Assembly: GCF_012726295.1 (NCBI RefSeq)
Contig: NZ_JABAOB010000003.1
Coordinates: forward strand, 434,001 to 498,000
DNA from: Chitinophaga sp. Ak27
GTDB taxonomy: Bacteria; Bacteroidota; Bacteroidia; Chitinophagales; Chitinophagaceae
Reading direction: 5' to 3'
Length of the DNA: 64,000 nt
This document shows positions 17,467 to 26,314 of this stretch, piece after piece. The notes below the pieces were generated by a model, which did no database searches, was not told the DNA's origin, and saw only the letters and a list, made by a program, of their open reading frames with translations. The position numbers and the translations under genes are program-made. Each line of letters begins with the position of its first letter. Positions within the stretch are counted from its first letter, which is position 1.

Positions 17467-20082
17467 TTATCTTACCAGTGTAACGGTGCCTTTGCGCTGT
17501 ACGGTGTTGTTGTTAACATCCTTTCCCTGTATCACCCATACGTAGGTGCCTATACCGGCTTTCTGGCCATTTACCGTACCGTCCCAACCTTTCATGTAGG
17601 TGGTAGTGGTGTACATTAGTTTGCCCCAGCGGTCAAATACCCGGAAGAATTCTATTTCTACAATCCCTACTGGTAAAGGGCGGAAGATATCGTTTAAACC
17701 ATCACCATTGGGAGAGAAGGCATTAGGTATATAAATATCCGGCCCTTTGATAAAGCGCACGAAGATATTGTCGCTACCCGAGCAGCCTTCCTGCGTATAG
17801 GCGGTAACGGTATAGGTAATATCATGGTTGTAGGTAGTTACGGGGTTGTAAATATTAGGATTGTTGAGCCCATCCGGAGGCGTCCAGGCGTAGCGCACCC
17901 CGCCACTGGCGTTGAGTTGGAACGGCGTATTCAGCATTATAATGGTATCATTTCCGGCAAACGCCTGTACCTTAGGTACTACGTTTACCTGCACGGCAGC
18001 TGTCACCTCTTTTGGGCATCCCAGTGTGTCCGTTACCGTTACCGTAAACCACGTAGTATCAACGGGATGTGCCAATGTAACCTGGGAGCTGGGCTTATCC
18101 ACATAGTAAGCCGGAGCCCATTTATAATAGGCGCCGCCGCCAGCCCGCAGTGTTAGCGGAATGCCAAAGCAAACGGTAGTGTCGGGAGCGGCGGTAGCCT
18201 GCGGTGGATCTACCACTTTCAGACTCACGGTATCGGCTGTATGACATTTACCTAACGATACCATTACCTCGTATTTGTGCCGCGGAGGCGTGGGGGTAAC
18301 CAGGGCATCGGAGTTGGTAGACACCACCTGCCGCGTGGCCAGGTCGGTCCAGCGGAAAGCATAAGGCCCATCCGCCACTGCCGTCAAATGCACTTCGTCG
18401 TTGGTACATACGGTGCTATCGGTAGTGGTGTGTAACCGCAGGGTATCTTTCACTTCTACCAGTATATCTTTGTCATTTACACATCCTTGTGTATCCGTAA
18501 AAGTGACCTTGTAGGTGTAGGTGCGGGGCGGAAATACAATGGGGTTGGGCGTATTGGGCCGGAGAATAAAGTAATTATCCGGTGTCCAGGCAAACTGGCC
18601 AGCCACACTGCTGGTAGCCCACATATGCAGGCTGTCTTTTGCACAAAGCAGGGTGTCGGCGGTGGCATTGAATGGCGGTTTGTCGTATATCGTAATGGTA
18701 TCTTTAATAGTTTGTTCGCATCCCTTTTCGTTACGCGCATATAATTTAATCTCGTAGTCGCCGGGAGTTTTATAGAGATAGGAAGGATTGGGCAGATTCG
18801 ACGTGTCTCCATTGCCAAACTCCCACTTATAGTAACTGATCTTTCCTGCATCGGACCGGGTGGCGCTGGAATTGAACTTCGTTTCTTTATTGGTACAAAG
18901 ACCGGCAACGGAAAACTGTGGCTTAAATACCGGGTAGGCATATACGATAGCAGTGGCGCTATCGCCGCAGTTACTGGTTTTATCCACATACAGTTTTACG
19001 GTATACACACCTTCTTTGGCATAGGTATGTGTAAAAGGATCGGCGCTGGTGGTATTCAGCGTGGTGCCATCTCCAAAATCCCAGGAATAAGGCTTCCCCA
19101 GGGTACTGTTGTTGAGAAAGGTAACCGTGAGGCTGGAGCAATCAGCATATTTTTCCGGCATGGCCGCCGTTACCTGCTTCACGCAAGTGGTAACGTTGAT
19201 ATGAAAGTCTTTACGGAGAGTACCGATCTTAATACCGTTACGGTATTCATGTACGCATACAGTCACTACATATTTTCCGGCGGCAGGAGCAATACCTGAA
19301 ATGATACCGGTTTTGGAATTGATGGTTACATTAGGCCCCAGGGGGCTGCTGCCGCTATAGGGAGATATATAGGATACAAAGGAATAAGGGGGAGCGGCCG
19401 CTGCGGGAGGAATATTATCTTCACCGGTCAGCTTACCGCCTTTATAAGCATCACAAAACTCGTATACGAGAGAATCTTTGTCTATGTCAGACGCGGAGAA
19501 ATCGTAAGTGAATTTTTTCTCGGAACATACCAGCGTGGCTTCTTCTTTATTAAAGGTGGGACTCGAATTATTGATGGCGCCTGTAATGCTGCCAGGAATT
19601 TCCGTATAGTAAGTAGCGCCGGTACCTACATCCGGGCTGTTGGGGATAGGTTCTGCCACAATATTCTGCATAAACGGATCACGGCAACAGCTTTGGAACG
19701 ACACAATATATCCCTGTGTATTTACAGGTACAGTGATGGAGGTAGTGTAAGTACCTATCTGGTAACAAATGACGGGCGGGTTTACAATACAGGGATCTAT
19801 TTGTCCCAGTGTTTTTTCTTCAAAGGCAGTGCGTTTGATCAGGTTGTCTGATACCCAGCCATTGTTACCTTTATCGAAGACGCTGAGGTATACGGCATCG
19901 GGCATTTTAGCGATCCGTGGCCCCGTGGTACATACCCTGTATAATTTCAGCGTAACAGAGTAAGTAACCTGGTTGCCACTCTGCGATACAAACTTATAGT
20001 ATACCTGTCCCCCTATAATATGGCTGGCTTGCGCCATCAAGGCGCCCGCCATGCATAGCAGGAAGACAAATAGCTTTTTCAC
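17467..20082 (-). CDS. Large T9SS-secreted PKD-domain protein with gliding-motility C-terminal domain
   Basis: 871 residues from a GTG start that gives MKKLFVFLLCMAGALMAQAS, a good signal peptide. The N-terminal module (HIIGGQVYYKF) matches the neighbour. Then come PKD units (YSWDFGDGTTLN; YKWEFGNGDTSN) and further Ig/PKD-like repeats with Cys-rich openings (LLCAKDSL, TVCTNDEVHL, TVCFGIPLTL). The type-B sorting domain is PNAFSPNGDGLNDIF through KGTVTLVR. It has roughly 200 residues of extra repeats compared with the 642-residue paralogue. Likely a surface adhesin or gliding-associated protein; function not determined by sequence. Confidence 0.85.
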   Translation of the reverse strand: MKKLFVFLLCMAGALMAQASHIIGGQVYYKFVSQSGNQVTYSVTLKLYRVCTTGPRIAKMPDAVYLSVFDKGNNGWVSDNLIKRTAFEEKTLGQIDPCIVNPPVICYQIGTYTTSITVPVNTQGYIVSFQSCCRDPFMQNIVAEPIPNSPDVGTGATYYTEIPGSITGAINNSSPTFNKEEATLVCSEKKFTYDFSASDIDKDSLVYEFCDAYKGGKLTGEDNIPPAAAAPPYSFVSYISPYSGSSPLGPNVTINSKTGIISGIAPAAGKYVVTVCVHEYRNGIKIGTLRKDFHINVTTCVKQVTAAMPEKYADCSSLTVTFLNNSTLGKPYSWDFGDGTTLNTTSADPFTHTYAKEGVYTVKLYVDKTSNCGDSATAIVYAYPVFKPQFSVAGLCTNKETKFNSSATRSDAGKISYYKWEFGNGDTSNLPNPSYLYKTPGDYEIKLYARNEKGCEQTIKDTITIYDKPPFNATADTLLCAKDSLHMWATSSVAGQFAWTPDNYFILRPNTPNPIVFPPRTYTYKVTFTDTQGCVNDKDILVEVKDTLRLHTTTDSTVCTNDEVHLTAVADGPYAFRWTDLATRQVVSTNSDALVTPTPPRHKYEVMVSLGKCHTADTVSLKVVDPPQATAAPDTTVCFGIPLTLRAGGGAYYKWAPAYYVDKPSSQVTLAHPVDTTWFTVTVTDTLGCPKEVTAAVQVNVVPKVQAFAGNDTIIMLNTPFQLNASGGVRYAWTPPDGLNNPNIYNPVTTYNHDITYTVTAYTQEGCSGSDNIFVRFIKGPDIYIPNAFSPNGDGLNDIFRPLPVGIVEIEFFRVFDRWGKLMYTTTTYMKGWDGTVNGQKAGIGTYVWVIQGKDVNNNTVQRKGTVTLVR

Positions 20083-20100
20083 AACCAGGGATTTATATGA

Positions 20101-20892
20101 TTATAGTTGACAAAAGGCAATAAATTGTTCCAATATCACATTGCTTTCGGCGGCCACTTCCCACATACCCATATGGCCTACGTGTTCAAAGATATGTATG
20201 CTGCTGAGATGAGGTAAAGTAATCTGCGGCAACACGTTCTCTAAGGGCACTGCGTTATCGTCTTTACCGATGATGAACAGCACGGGCGCGGTTATTTGTT
20301 GTAATACGGCTGTTCTGTCGGGCCGTAGCGCCATGGCCTCGTAGTAAGCCACTAATGCCGGTAATTCACAGCTCATTCCCATTTTAACGTAGGCATCCAC
20401 CCATTCAGGATGTGCGCTTTTGGTAGTGGGACTGAACATATTCGGAAGGGTTTGCCGTATAAATGTTTCAGCGCCGTACTGTTCCATCAGTTTAATGGAT
20501 TTGCGCCGCCCTTCTTTTTTCTCTTCACTATCAGCTTTGGCGGTAGAGTGAAATAGGCCCAGTCCTTTCAGCATCCGGGGGTGTTTCTCTGCCAGTGCCA
20601 ATGCCACGTAGCCTCCCATAGAGTGGCCAATGACTACCGCTTCCCGGATATTTTCGGCTAACAGGATGGCATACACGTAATCAGCCATCGACTCCATGGT
20701 CAGTGGCGTTGTGACAGGTGATGCTGCTGTTCCTGGCAAGTCAGGAATAATAACCCGGTATTTATTTTTGAGCTGCTCAGTTTGAGCAGACCAAATCTCC
20801 GCATTTTCTGAAAATCCGTGTAAAAGCACTACCGTTGCACCTTCGCCCTCATCAAGCCAGGTGATGTTTCCGTTATTGATTGCCTTCCGCAT
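20101..20892 (-). CDS. Alpha/beta-fold hydrolase
   Basis: 263 residues with the nucleophile elbow GHSMGG (Ser91), an acid near Asp211/212 (GKDDNAVP), and His240 (HVGHMG), giving a complete triad; an oxyanion-hole HGFSEN motif is at 25-30. It has no signal peptide and is cytoplasmic. Its start overlaps the 3' end of lnt by 20 bp, so the genes are translationally linked. Substrate unknown; similar proteins are esterases, haloperoxidase-like enzymes or lactonases. Confidence 0.8.
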   Translation of the reverse strand: MRKAINNGNITWLDEGEGATVVLLHGFSENAEIWSAQTEQLKNKYRVIIPDLPGTAASPVTTPLTMESMADYVYAILLAENIREAVVIGHSMGGYVALALAEKHPRMLKGLGLFHSTAKADSEEKKEGRRKSIKLMEQYGAETFIRQTLPNMFSPTTKSAHPEWVDAYVKMGMSCELPALVAYYEAMALRPDRTAVLQQITAPVLFIIGKDDNAVPLENVLPQITLPHLSSIHIFEHVGHMGMWEVAAESNVILEQFIAFCQL

Positions 20893-22486
20893 GTCTTAAA
20901 CCGGGAATAAATCGTGAAATAAAAGCATGTACAAGTAACAAGATACAAAATATTAATGCGGCATTCGACACCAGGTCTCCATTTTTTACATAGAACGTAG
21001 TTACCGTCTCTGGTGTTACAGTAGCCTTAAAAACACTTTCCTGCCAGTAGGACTGTGGCTGATGAATATTGCCCGCCGGATCTACTACGGCAGAGATACC
21101 GGTGTTGGCGCAGCGCGCAATCCAGCGCCGGGTTTCAATAGCCCGGATCCTGGCATATTGCAGATGCTGGCGATGCCCCTCTGTATTGCCCCACCATCCG
21201 TCGTTGGTGATAATGACTAACAGATTAGCACCGGGTTTAATATGGGTGGCCATATAATTGCTGAATACAGACTCATAACAGATGACCGGGAAAACGTTGA
21301 TGCTGTCTGCCGGGTTGGTAAACATTTCCACGCCCGGCATACGGCCATAACTACCGGTAATACCGCCGAAATCGAGCGCCACGCTTTGCATAAAGGAGAG
21401 GTAGCCCACGTAAGGCACCAGTTCGGCGCCAGGTACCAGCTCATATTTATGATAGATCTGTACAAACCTGGAGGTATCTACCTGCAGTGCGCTGTTATAG
21501 GCATCCCAGCGGCTCCCATCATTTAATGTTCTGGCAGTGGAGGGTATTTCCTCCGTGCTGTTGTAACGTTTCAGTGTAGCGGCGCCACTGATCAGCTTCG
21601 CTTTGGGGTATTGATGCAGCATTTCCCGGATAGCCTGAATCTCAGGCTGATAGTTCAGGTCGTGCTCCCAGGCTCCCTGCGGAAATAGGGCTGTTTCCGG
21701 CCAGATGATATAACGGGTATTGCTATCCGCTTTTTCCTTGCTGAGGCGGATTAATTTTTCCAGTTGCTCCATCGCCGATCCGGAGCTGAACTTTTCATCA
21801 TAGGGGTCTATATTGGGCTGCACCACCACTACATCGGTTTTCCTGGCAGGATTATCTGTTGGAGGCTGGATAAAGGCCGACAGCACTAACGGAATGCCGA
21901 TGATCAGTGCCGGCTTCCAGCTTTCATTGCGTAATACCTGTTTCCAGGAAAAGTCGTATAGGCGCATACGTTTCCATATATTGTAAATCACGATGTTAGC
22001 CAGCATCACCCATAAAGTACCACCACTGGTGCCGGTATATTCATACCATTGTATCCATCCCGGGCGCAGTGCAAAAGCGTGACCCAATACTAGCCAGGGC
22101 CAGCTGAACTCCCAGGTTTGGTGAATATATTCGAAGGTTAACCAATAGGTAATCAGCGCGAAGTAAGCCACCCGTTCGGGCAATCTCTTCCGGGAATTTT
22201 TAAAAGCCAGCCAGGGAACACTCATCAATAATGCGTTGAAGCAGTTGGCAAATACACCGCTCATGGGGAGGGTAGTATTGCCCACCCACCACGTAGTAGC
22301 CACATTCCACACCAGGAAAGCCAGGTAAACCAGGCCGAAATATTTCCAGCGGTGCTGCACCTTTTCACTGATATACAACAAAGGAGTAAATGCAATGAAA
22401 ATAAGTGGCGTAAGCGGCATGGTTGGCCAGGATAGCCATAGGATGATACCACTTAAAATGCTTAACAGCAGGAAAGGCTTCTTCAT
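20873..22486 (-). CDS. lnt: Apolipoprotein N-acyltransferase
   Basis: Adds the third acyl chain to the N-terminal Cys of lipoproteins in the inner membrane. The 537-residue protein has about six N-terminal and one C-terminal membrane segments around a nitrilase-type domain (about 215-490) with the Glu264 (WPET), Lys347 (YHKYELVPG) and Cys403 (CYES) triad. The ATG at 22486 gives a short positively charged N-terminus before the first membrane helix. It serves the many lipoproteins of this organism and is coupled to the downstream hydrolase by overlap. Confidence 0.92.
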   Translation of the reverse strand: MKKPFLLLSILSGIILWLSWPTMPLTPLIFIAFTPLLYISEKVQHRWKYFGLVYLAFLVWNVATTWWVGNTTLPMSGVFANCFNALLMSVPWLAFKNSRKRLPERVAYFALITYWLTFEYIHQTWEFSWPWLVLGHAFALRPGWIQWYEYTGTSGGTLWVMLANIVIYNIWKRMRLYDFSWKQVLRNESWKPALIIGIPLVLSAFIQPPTDNPARKTDVVVVQPNIDPYDEKFSSGSAMEQLEKLIRLSKEKADSNTRYIIWPETALFPQGAWEHDLNYQPEIQAIREMLHQYPKAKLISGAATLKRYNSTEEIPSTARTLNDGSRWDAYNSALQVDTSRFVQIYHKYELVPGAELVPYVGYLSFMQSVALDFGGITGSYGRMPGVEMFTNPADSINVFPVICYESVFSNYMATHIKPGANLLVIITNDGWWGNTEGHRQHLQYARIRAIETRRWIARCANTGISAVVDPAGNIHQPQSYWQESVFKATVTPETVTTFYVKNGDLVSNAALIFCILLLVHAFISRFIPGLRHAEGNQ

Positions 22487-22550
22487 TTATTATAAGAATT
22501 GTGAATGTCGATTGAGAACGAAGATAAGCGGGGAATTATGGAAAACAAAA

Positions 22551-22576
22551 ACGCCCCGCATGAAAGTGCGGGGCGT
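22551..22576 (-). terminator. guaB terminator
   Basis: Perfect 10-bp GC-rich stem (22551-22560 with 22567-22576) and 6-nt loop. On the minus strand it is followed by TTTTTGTTTT, an intrinsic terminator 18 bases past the guaB stop. It separates guaB from lnt. Confidence 0.88.
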
Positions 22577-22594
22577 ATATTTCAATGTGCTTTA

Positions 22595-24067
22595 TTATCT
22601 GCTGTAGTTCGGTGCTTCCTTGGTAATCACCACATCATGCGGGTGGTTTTCCTTAACGGTAGCAGCCGTGATTTTTACAAACTGTGCCCCCTGCAGCGCT
22701 TTGATGTCTTTGGAACCGGTAAGCCCCATACCAGCACGTAAACCACCTACAAACTGCTGTACTATTTCAGACAGCATGCCTTTGTAAGGAACACGGCCCA
22801 CAATACCTTCTGGTACCAGTTTCTTGATATCATCTTCATCCTGGAAGTAACGATCTTTACTACCTTCCTGCATCGCCTCAATAGAACCCATACCACGATA
22901 TGATTTGAACTTACGTCCTTCGTAGATGATCGTTTCTCCAGGGCTTTCTTCTACACCTGCAAAGATAGATCCCGCCATGATAGTGGAGGCGCCTGCTGCC
23001 AGGGCTTTTACCATATCACCGGTATAACGGATACCACCGTCGGCAATTACCGGAATGCCCAGTTTTTTCAGTGCGTCGGCAGCTTCCATTACGGCAGACA
23101 GTTGTGGAAAACCAGCACCGGTTACGATACGGGTAGTACAGATTGATCCGGGTCCTACACCCACTTTCACGGCGTCGGCGCCTGCCTGTGCCAGTGCCAG
23201 CGCACCTTCTGCGGTAGCTACGTTACCGGCAATTACCTGCAGTTTAGGAAACGTTTTCTTTAATTTCTTCAGGTTGTTTAATACGGCAATCGAGTGGCCA
23301 TGCGAACTATCCAGACAAACTACATCCACACCTACGTTAATCAGTGCCTGTGCACGATCCAGCAGGTCGGCGGTAATACCCAGCGCAGCTCCTACCAGCA
23401 AGCGGCCAAACTCGTCTTTTACGGCGTTAGGATAACTGGTCAACTGTAAGATGTCACGGTAAGTGATCAGTCCTGCCAGTTTACCCTGCTTGTTAACAAC
23501 CGGTAATTTTTCAATTTTATATTGCTGGAGAATTTTTTCCGCCTTCTTCAGGTCAGTGCCTTCCGGAGCAGTGATCAGGTTTTCACTGGTCATTACATCC
23601 TTTACCAGGCGCTTTTTATTTTTTTCAAAACGTAAGTCCCTGTTAGTTAGGATACCTACCAGTTTGTTGTTGTCATCTACAATAGGAATACCACCGATGC
23701 CGTTTTCCTTCATGAGCCGTAATGCTTCACCAATGGTAGCATCGCTTTTGAGTGTAACGGGATCCATGATCATACCGCTTTCACTGCGTTTAACGCGTCT
23801 TACCATTTCAGCCTGGCGTTCAATGCTCATGTTTTTGTGGAGAATACCTATTCCACCTTCTCTAGCCAACGCAATAGCCAGAGTGGCTTCTGTAACAGTA
23901 TCCATCGCTGCAGATACCATAGGTATATTCAGACGTATGTTTTTTGTTAATTGCGTAGAGAGATTTACTTCTTTAGGCAGAACTTCAGAGTAGGCCGGAA
24001 CCAGGAGCACATCATCAAATGTAAGTCCGTCAGCTACAAATTTGGGTTTAGATTTTCCCGCAGGCAT
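22595..24067 (-). CDS. guaB: IMP dehydrogenase
   Basis: Oxidises IMP to XMP, the rate-limiting step to GMP. The 490-residue protein has the TIM-barrel split by two CBS domains (about 95-215: [18 protein letters not shown]). The catalytic Cys310 lies in [11 protein letters not shown], with the GGIRYTGD phosphate loop after it. Full length, ATG at 24067. Monocistronic, with its own promoter motif and terminator. Confidence 0.95.
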   Translation of the reverse strand: MPAGKSKPKFVADGLTFDDVLLVPAYSEVLPKEVNLSTQLTKNIRLNIPMVSAAMDTVTEATLAIALAREGGIGILHKNMSIERQAEMVRRVKRSESGMIMDPVTLKSDATIGEALRLMKENGIGGIPIVDDNNKLVGILTNRDLRFEKNKKRLVKDVMTSENLITAPEGTDLKKAEKILQQYKIEKLPVVNKQGKLAGLITYRDILQLTSYPNAVKDEFGRLLVGAALGITADLLDRAQALINVGVDVVCLDSSHGHSIAVLNNLKKLKKTFPKLQVIAGNVATAEGALALAQAGADAVKVGVGPGSICTTRIVTGAGFPQLSAVMEAADALKKLGIPVIADGGIRYTGDMVKALAAGASTIMAGSIFAGVEESPGETIIYEGRKFKSYRGMGSIEAMQEGSKDRYFQDEDDIKKLVPEGIVGRVPYKGMLSEIVQQFVGGLRAGMGLTGSKDIKALQGAQFVKITAATVKENHPHDVVITKEAPNYSR

Positions 24068-24103
24068 GATGCAACTATTAATCAGTTAAAAAATAATTGC
24101 ACG

Positions 24104-24111
24104 CAAATGTA
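24104..24111 (-). promoter_or_regulatory. -7 promoter motif of guaB (TACATTTG)
   Basis: Exact TAnnTTTG on the minus strand, about 36 bases before the guaB ATG. The -33 element is not clear. Confidence 0.45.
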
Positions 24112-24199
24112 CACCTTATTACGCAATAAATAAAATAATCGCAGTGTCAACCAGCCCCGGGTTGTTAATAAATCATTAACAAACGAACGAAAACCCGTA

Positions 24200-25327
24200 C
24201 TACACTCGTTCATAGCGTTGTCCAGGTAAACTTCTCAGTAAATTTTGCATTTCCAGGTTGAATACTGCCACCGCTACCTGGCTACCCGATAGCCGGGTTT
24301 GAAGGTATAGTTCTTCCAGGTGCCGCTGCGGCTTTTCCCGGAACAAGGCCATAATAGCCTGTTCTGCTTCGGTTAGCGCCGGGAATAAGCTGGGTTGTAT
24401 CGCCGGCGGGGCTTCCGGCCTCGCTTTTTCCTCCCAGCCCATGAGCGCCAGTACATCGCCGGCATCTCTCAGTAAAACGGCCTTATTCTGCTGGATAAGG
24501 TGATTACAGCCGGCCGATTGGATATCCTGTATCCTGCCCGGTACACACAAAACTTCCCGGTTGTAGCCATTGGCCAGGTCGGCGGTGATAAGAGAGCCTC
24601 CCCGGATACCACTCTCTATTACGATGGTGGCATCGCAAATCCCCGCTACGATACGGTTACGCTTCGGAAAGTTTTGCCGGTCCGGCAGGGTTTGGCTGCT
24701 GAAGTCGGTCAGCAATCCGCCCTGCTCCAGCATATCGGTGGCAATTTGCTTATGGGCAGCAGGATAAATCCGGTCCAGCCCATGCGCCAACACACCAATA
24801 GTAGGTATCCCGGTTTTTAAAGCCGCTTTATGAGCTATGATATCAATACCGTAAGCCAGCCCGCTCACAATCGTAATACCCGCCGACGCCAGGTCCTGTA
24901 CCAGCGCTTCACACACGCTGCGGCCATAAGCTGATGGATGCCGCGTACCTACTATGCTCACCATACGCGGCGGATTCAGCGAAGCAGGACCTTTGTAATA
25001 CAGCATTGCAGGACTGTCATAACAATGCAACAACCGTTGGGGATAGCCCGGCTCCTGGAAAAACAAAGGCTGTATCCTGTATTTCTCCAGGAATGCCATC
25101 TCAGCCTCGACTGCCTCAAAATCGCGGAAATTCAGCAGCGCTGCCGCACGAACGGCGCCAACCGTTTCGATTCTTTCCAGCGCATATCTTTTAGCTTTAA
25201 ATATTTCCCCGGCAGAGCCAAAGTGTTCAAGCAGCTTTTTAATGATCACATCTCCAATCAGGGGGATCCGGGTTAATGCTATCTGGTACATTAATTCCTG
25301 GGGCATAACAAACAAATATTTCCGCAT
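24200..25327 (-). CDS. dprA: DNA-processing protein DprA
   Basis: Binds incoming single-stranded DNA and loads RecA during natural transformation. 375 residues: SAM/HhH-like N-terminal part (RIPLIGDVIIKKLLEHFG), Rossmann-like DprA core with GTRHPSAYGR and SGLAYGIDIIAHKAAL, RGGSLITADLA, and a C-terminal winged-helix (about 310-375). The ATG at 25327 gives seven extra residues before MPQELMYQ, so the start may instead be 25306. Divergent from the acid phosphatase gene. No other competence gene is in view. Confidence 0.9.
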   Translation of the reverse strand: MRKYLFVMPQELMYQIALTRIPLIGDVIIKKLLEHFGSAGEIFKAKRYALERIETVGAVRAAALLNFRDFEAVEAEMAFLEKYRIQPLFFQEPGYPQRLLHCYDSPAMLYYKGPASLNPPRMVSIVGTRHPSAYGRSVCEALVQDLASAGITIVSGLAYGIDIIAHKAALKTGIPTIGVLAHGLDRIYPAAHKQIATDMLEQGGLLTDFSSQTLPDRQNFPKRNRIVAGICDATIVIESGIRGGSLITADLANGYNREVLCVPGRIQDIQSAGCNHLIQQNKAVLLRDAGDVLALMGWEEKARPEAPPAIQPSLFPALTEAEQAIMALFREKPQRHLEELYLQTRLSGSQVAVAVFNLEMQNLLRSLPGQRYERV

Positions 25328-25370
25328 AATTTACAATTTTCTGCCGGCACTTATTGTGCGCCACATGAAT

Positions 25371-25378
25371 TATTTTTG
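25371..25378 (+). promoter_or_regulatory. -7 promoter motif TATTTTTG
   Basis: Exact TAnnTTTG, about 20 bases before the ATG of the acid phosphatase gene, within the 71-bp divergent gap shared with dprA. Confidence 0.4.
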
Positions 25379-25398
25379 CAGCGACTAACGGATATTTT

Positions 25399-26205
25399 AT
25401 GAAGATGAAATGGATATTACCTGGAGCTCTGTTAATGGCTTTGTTAGCATGTAAAACTACCCGTCCCGTGACAGAAAAAACAGCTGCTACCACCCTGGTG
25501 CCTGGAGGCCCAGCCTGGGCTGCCCTGTGGCAACAACAGTCGGGCGAATACAAGGCCCTATGCCTGCAAGCCTATCAGCTGGCGACATTGAGACTGGATC
25601 AGTATCTTGCCACGAAAGGAAATAAACCGCTGGCAGTAGTAACAGATATTGATGAAACGGTGCTTGATAATAGCCCCTATTCGGTTCATCAGGCCCTGGC
25701 AGGTAAAGGATACGACGACAAAAGCTGGATGGAATGGACAGCCAAAGCCGCAGCAGATACAGTGCCCGGCGCCCCTGCCTTCTTTAAATATGCCGCTTCC
25801 AAAGGAGTAAAAGTGTTTTATATTACCAACCGTGCGGAAAGCGAAAGGGCGGTTACCCTTCGCAACCTGCAGCAATACCAGTTTCCCGATGCCGACGATC
25901 AGCACCTGATGCTGAAAACAACTGCCTCTGGTAAGGAACCCCGCCGTCAGCATGTGTTACAACAATATGATATCGTAATGTTATTTGGAGATAACCTGAG
26001 CGATTTTTCTGCCATCTTCGACAAAAAACCTTTTGATGAAAGAAATGCAGCTGCACTACAATCGGCCGCCAGCTTCGGTAGCCGGTTCATCGTACTCCCT
26101 AATCCTATGTATGGCGATTGGGAAGGCGCCCTTTATAACTATCAATATAAACTGAGTACTCCCCAGAAAGATTCAGTGATGAAAAGCCGGTTGAGAAATT
26201 ACTAA
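25399..26205 (+). CDS. Lipoprotein e(P4)-type 5'-nucleotidase / acid phosphatase
   Basis: 268 residues. A lipoprotein signal with lipobox LLAC (Cys18) anchors it in a membrane. The HAD class-B acid-phosphatase core shows DIDETVLDNS (nucleophile Asp83, Asp85), KGVKVFYITNR and FGDNLSDF. Members of this family dephosphorylate nucleotides outside the cytoplasm so that nucleosides can be taken up; in Haemophilus e(P4) does this for NMN. Convergent with the PorE-like gene across a family A hairpin. Confidence 0.88.
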   Translation: MKMKWILPGALLMALLACKTTRPVTEKTAATTLVPGGPAWAALWQQQSGEYKALCLQAYQLATLRLDQYLATKGNKPLAVVTDIDETVLDNSPYSVHQALAGKGYDDKSWMEWTAKAAADTVPGAPAFFKYAASKGVKVFYITNRAESERAVTLRNLQQYQFPDADDQHLMLKTTASGKEPRRQHVLQQYDIVMLFGDNLSDFSAIFDKKPFDERNAAALQSAASFGSRFIVLPNPMYGDWEGALYNYQYKLSTPQKDSVMKSRLRNY

Positions 26206-26314
26206 AGCAGAAAGCGCAAAGCATAAAGCAAAAAGCTATTGTGAAGGATAACCAAAGCGATTTAAAAATATCCGCTAAAATCATTTTCCACAATAGCTTT
26301 TTGCTTTCTGCTCG
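26206..26314 (+). repeat. Intergenic hairpin repeat, family A copy 2
   Basis: AAAGC-rich arms with GCAAAAAGCTATTGTG and its complement forming the main stem (about 26227-26243 and 26288-26305), around a centre with AGCGATTT and TCCGCTAA. It fills the whole gap between two convergent stop codons, so it is probably used as a two-way terminator. Confidence 0.82.
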
